64,000 bases of DNA from the NCBI RefSeq assembly GCF_003991425.1, contig NZ_CP034346.1:4377501-4441500 (forward strand), read 5' to 3'. Within the stretch, counting starts at the first letter, position 1; each line of letters starts with the position of its first letter. The translations under genes and the position numbers were made by a program. Below, one piece after another: positions 61,131 to 64,000 of this stretch. The notes under the pieces were generated by a model that did not search any database, was not told the DNA's origin, and worked only from the letters and a program-made list of their open reading frames with translations. The DNA comes from Paenibacillus lutimineralis (lineage in GTDB: Bacteria; Bacillota; Bacilli; Paenibacillales; Paenibacillaceae).

Positions 61131-62489
61131 TTAATTCTTCAGACTTTGCAGCGGTGCCGGAATTTGACCTCCACGCTTGATGAATTTGAATGGTGAGAAT
61201 GTATTCACCTTCATAACCGGGCCGGTTCCGAACAGTCCGCCGAATTCCAGCTCTTCTCCCTCTTTCTTGCCGATCGCAGGGATTACCCGCACTGCCGTCG
61301 TCTTCGAGTTGACCATACCAATTGCCGCCTCATCGGCAATCAGCGCAGCAATGACTTCACTTGGCGTATCGCCAGGGATTACGATCATATCTAATCCTAC
61401 CGAACATACCGCAGTCATCGCCTCCAGCTTCTCTAGACCGAGCGCACCCTCGCGCACCGCCGAGATCATCCCCGCATCCTCGGACACCGGGATAAATGCG
61501 CCCGACAATCCGCCGACCCGTGAGGAAGCCATGACGCCGCCTTTCTTCACGGCATCGTTCAGCAGCGCTAACGCCGCAGTCGTTCCGTAAGCCCCGCAGG
61601 ACTCCAAGCCGATCTCTTCGAGAATGTGGGCTACCGAATCGCCGATCGCCGGGGTCGGAGCCAAGGAGAGATCCACGATACCAAACGGAACGCCAAGCCG
61701 TTCACTTGCCACGGTACCTACAAGCTGTCCCATCCGCGTAATCTTGAACGCTGTCTTCTTAATAATTTCAGCGATTTGGGTCAAATCGAAATCATCGGGT
61801 GCACTAGCTACCGCAGCTCGTACAACACCCGGGCCGGATACGCCAACGTTAAGCACGACATCGCCCTCACCTACGCCGTGAAATGCCCCCGCCATAAATG
61901 GATTATCATCAACGGCGTTGCAGAACACAACCAGCTTGGCGGCTCCGAAGCAGTCCTGGTCTGCTGTTAGTTCCGCACACTGCCGAACAATATCGCCCAT
62001 GAGAGCCACGGCATCCATATTAATCCCCGCTTTGGTCGAACCAATATTCACGGATGAGCATACATGCTCGGTCTCTTTCAAGGCCCGTGGGATAGATTCG
62101 ATCAGAGCTCGGTCGCCCGCCGCAAAGCCCTTTTGCACCAAGGCTGAATATCCGCCAATAAAGTTGACGCCAACGGTCTTCGCTGCACGGTCAAGCGTCT
62201 TCGCGTACAACACCGGATCACCGCCGCTCGCAGCAACCAGAACGGAAATTGGCGTTACCGAGATACGCTTATTAATGATCGGAATTCCGTATTCCTTCTC
62301 AATATCTTCACCCGTCTTGACCAAATCGCGGGCCAGTCGTGTTATTTTTGCGTACACTTTGTCACAGCTCTTCTCAATATCCGGGTCCGCGCAATCCAGC
62401 AAGGAAATTCCCATCGTTATCGTACGGATATCCAGGTGCTGATCCTGGATCATATGAATCGTCTCTAGTACTTCTTTCGAATTTATCAT
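61131..62489 (-). CDS. PFL-like family protein UPF0210 (DUF711)
   Basis: A 452-residue protein of the UPF0210 family, related in fold to glycyl-radical enzymes but without a known activity. [46 protein letters not shown] and [25 protein letters not shown] phrases are conserved. ATG 62489 ([11 protein letters not shown]) is chosen because AAGGG lies ten bases upstream; ATG 62498 is too close to it. It is normally cotranscribed with the ACT-domain gene UPF0237; here a repeat element separates them. Confidence 0.9.
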   Translation of the reverse strand: MINSKEVLETIHMIQDQHLDIRTITMGISLLDCADPDIEKSCDKVYAKITRLARDLVKTGEDIEKEYGIPIINKRISVTPISVLVAASGGDPVLYAKTLDRAAKTVGVNFIGGYSALVQKGFAAGDRALIESIPRALKETEHVCSSVNIGSTKAGINMDAVALMGDIVRQCAELTADQDCFGAAKLVVFCNAVDDNPFMAGAFHGVGEGDVVLNVGVSGPGVVRAAVASAPDDFDLTQIAEIIKKTAFKITRMGQLVGTVASERLGVPFGIVDLSLAPTPAIGDSVAHILEEIGLESCGAYGTTAALALLNDAVKKGGVMASSRVGGLSGAFIPVSEDAGMISAVREGALGLEKLEAMTAVCSVGLDMIVIPGDTPSEVIAALIADEAAIGMVNSKTTAVRVIPAIGKKEGEELEFGGLFGTGPVMKVNTFSPFKFIKRGGQIPAPLQSLKN

Positions 62490-62556
62490 CAGGTACATTC
62501 CCTTCAGCCTTGATTAGAATATTGCTACTGCTAAGTTCCAAATTCAATTAACTCAT

Positions 62557-62883
62557 GTTCAAAAAGGTCCGGTTTTCAGCATCGAGAAGGTTGGATGAAG
62601 CTAGGGTCTGAGGAGCGCAGCGTACGTAGTGGGTACGTGAGCACCTGAGATGTTCCGTAGGAAACATGACTTCGTAAGCATGTGCTTAGACCCGGCTGAA
62701 TTCAAGATTCGATGCCGAATTACTTCTTGATTTACTTCGTGTTAGATATAGAATTTATACGTTATCAGTGGAACTGATGGAATTCTATATCGCAAGAAAA
62801 CCTACCTCTGGATCGCGGTCGCTCATCCTTGAATGACTTCGATCGGTTTTCTTATCAAAAGCGGAACTTTTTGAACTTCCTCT
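62557..62883. repeat. MITE-like element, long copy 2 (inverted)
   Basis: About 327 bp bounded by GTTCAAAAAGGTCC and CTTTTTGAACTTCCTCTA, inverted relative to the copy at 36768. Compared with that copy it carries two extra internal blocks (about 62640-62690 and 62720-62795) with their own inverted repeats (ATATAGAATTTATA/GAATTCTATAT). No ORF. It fills the gap between the UPF0237 and UPF0210 genes, and its border overlaps the ACT-protein stop codon (TAG on minus, 62882-62884). Confidence 0.9.
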
Positions 62884-63151
62884 AAATGCGGTGCATGGAG
62901 TTGAATAGATCCTCATGCATCACCTGAATGACGAGACCGTGTTGCTCACCCTCTGTGCGCATAATATCCACCAGTTCATGCAGTTTGCAATTAATTTGAT
63001 CAATATTCACCATCATAATCATAGCGAACATATCTTGAAGCACGGTCTGGCTCACTTCAATTACATTCGCATTGTATTTTGCGCACAGCGTACTTACACG
63101 CGCTAGAATTCCTACCGTATCTTTTCCAGTAACCGTAATAACAGCTCTCAT
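62882..63151 (-). CDS. ACT-domain protein UPF0237
   Basis: An 89-residue single ACT domain (MRAVITVTGKDTVGILARVS, NVIEVSQTVLQDMFAMIMMV), the small-molecule sensor fold. UPF0237 proteins nearly always accompany UPF0210, perhaps as an amino-acid-binding regulator; the pair's function is unknown. The protein ends MHRI as its relatives do, with the stop formed at the edge of the inserted element. AAAGGAT precedes the ATG. Confidence 0.92.
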   Translation of the reverse strand: MRAVITVTGKDTVGILARVSTLCAKYNANVIEVSQTVLQDMFAMIMMVNIDQINCKLHELVDIMRTEGEQHGLVIQVMHEDLFNSMHRI

Positions 63152-63488
63152 CGTCTTCTATCCTTTCGAGTATCAAATTATGTTCTATTGTATATTTAAT
63201 CTTTAATTTCTTACAACATAGGATTTTGCGATATTAAGTTTCTTACACTTGAACTCAAGATCATTTTTATCGCAAGAAAGAATCTTTATAAGTCTAATCA
63301 AGTCAATGATTGATCCCCATATCGAAGAAAGAGGTCCACCAAAATCTAACACAAACGGAAGAGATGCTGTTTTTTTTCTTTCATTCTATAAATATTCTGG
63401 AACTAGTGGAGATCCGATGGTAATATCGATTCATACAATAGAAACATGAAGCTGACCGATTTTTTTATAGTTAACAAAGGAGTAACTA
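63152..63488. other. Intergenic region before the response regulator
   Basis: A 337-bp AT-rich gap with divergent promoters expected for the ACT gene (minus) and the response regulator (plus). No convincing ORF, repeat or RNA gene was seen. Confidence 0.4.
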
Positions 63489-64000
63489 ATGAACAATCCG
63501 ATACATATTCTCGTTGCCGAGGACGATAATGATATCAGTCGATTGCTTTGCAGCATTATAAAGAAAAGCGGTTATATCCCTCAGCCGGCTTACTCCGGAA
63601 CAGAGGCGCTTCTCTACCTGGGGCAGCGCCGTTGGAGCATGTTGCTTCTTGATTTGATGCTGCCGGGCATGACAGGAGAAGAACTGCTCGAACGGATCGA
63701 CAGACGTGACGATATGCCGGTTATTATCATTTCGGCCAAAGACGAGCCGAAGACCAAAGTGTCTGTCCTGCGCGGGGGAGCGGACGATTTTATTACGAAA
63801 CCATTCGATGTAGAGGAAGTATCTGCGCGAATCGATTCCCATCTGCGTACGTATGCGCGAATTCCACAACCGGTTTTGTCTAATGTGCTGCAGCATAAAG
63901 GGCTTGTACTTGATCGGGACGCCATGTCGGTTACAGCAGATGGGGCTGAACTGACTCTAACAGCGCGAGAATTTCAGATTCTTTCGTTGCTATTGTCGGC
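63489..64000 (+). CDS. OmpR/PhoB-type response regulator, 5' part
   Basis: The first 170 codons are in the window; the gene runs off the end. The receiver domain has the acidic pocket AEDDNDIS, the phospho-acceptor Asp in MLLLDLMLPGM (near residue 55) and the switch Lys in FITKPFDVEE. It is followed by the start of a winged-helix DNA-binding domain (LTLTAREFQILSLLLS). ATG 63489 has AAAGGAG five to six bases upstream. A partner histidine kinase probably follows outside the window. Confidence 0.93.
   Translation, partial: MNNPIHILVAEDDNDISRLLCSIIKKSGYIPQPAYSGTEALLYLGQRRWSMLLLDLMLPGMTGEELLERIDRRDDMPVIIISAKDEPKTKVSVLRGGADDFITKPFDVEEVSARIDSHLRTYARIPQPVLSNVLQHKGLVLDRDAMSVTADGAELTLTAREFQILSLLLS

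Noticed and set aside
63249..63449. 66-codon plus-strand frame before the response regulator
   Set aside because: No ribosome site, odd composition with poly-Phe, and no recognisable family.

Overview
The window looks like chromosomal DNA of a spore-forming Gram-positive bacterium of the Paenibacillus type (inference). The support is: strong AGGAGG-like ribosome sites, GTG/TTG starts, a CcpN/PPDK-regulator pair, coproheme-type hemE-hemH, LplABC-like sugar importers with a membrane-bound AraC regulator, many cytoplasmic glycoside hydrolases, a YtpB-like terpene synthase, and an ABC-F protein of the YfmR/Uup kind. No rRNA, tRNA, CRISPR, prophage or complete insertion sequence was seen.

Layout. 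0-1 kb: end of a MATE exporter and a Bcp-type peroxiredoxin. 1.2-6.7 kb: a central-carbon switch block on the minus strand (ccpN, PPDK regulator, glpX, ytpB, pfkA) with a candidate CcpN box upstream of ccpN. 6.8-23.3 kb: a glycan-use locus. It holds a LacI regulator, a five-gene operon (two GH29 fucosidases, a CBM9-like protein, a large transglutaminase-fold protein, a GH18 enzyme), a divergent membrane AraC regulator, a three-gene sugar ABC importer with a cre-like site, and an MFS carrier. 23.3-28 kb: a DrrAB-type exporter with a divergent TetR gene, an alpha/alpha-toroid protein and a WYL regulator. 28-33 kb: a cold-shock gene with a clear promoter, small proteins, oligoendopeptidase F, a LapA-like protein and an M42 peptidase. 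33-45 kb: ABC-F, DUF92, FAH, GDPD, CapA, hemH, hemE, MFS, O-methyltransferase and a THUMP RNA methyltransferase. 45-56 kb: an LTA-synthase-like enzyme, ring-cleaving dioxygenase, Fe-S-related small proteins, M14 peptidase, TraX, lipid kinase, glutamate racemase, YtxH, DUF86, Dabb, HEAT and zinc-ribbon genes. 56-64 kb: TetR, a GH4-kinase-AraC set, an Sm-like protein, the UPF0210/UPF0237 pair, and the start of a response regulator.

The most promising unexplained structures are two repeat families and one operon. The first family is a 183-bp element built from four 21-bp inverted repeats (TAACGA-N9-TCGTTA) in a forward-forward-reverse-reverse order with spacings of 50/62/50 bp. It occurs three times, each time just beyond the terminator of a minus-strand gene. 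The second is a MITE-like element with GTTCAAAAAG ends, present as two long copies and several deleted ones. The fucosidase operon pairs glycosidases with a PNGase-fold-like protein and an importer, which suggests cytoplasmic breakdown of fucosylated glycans or glycopeptides (inference).
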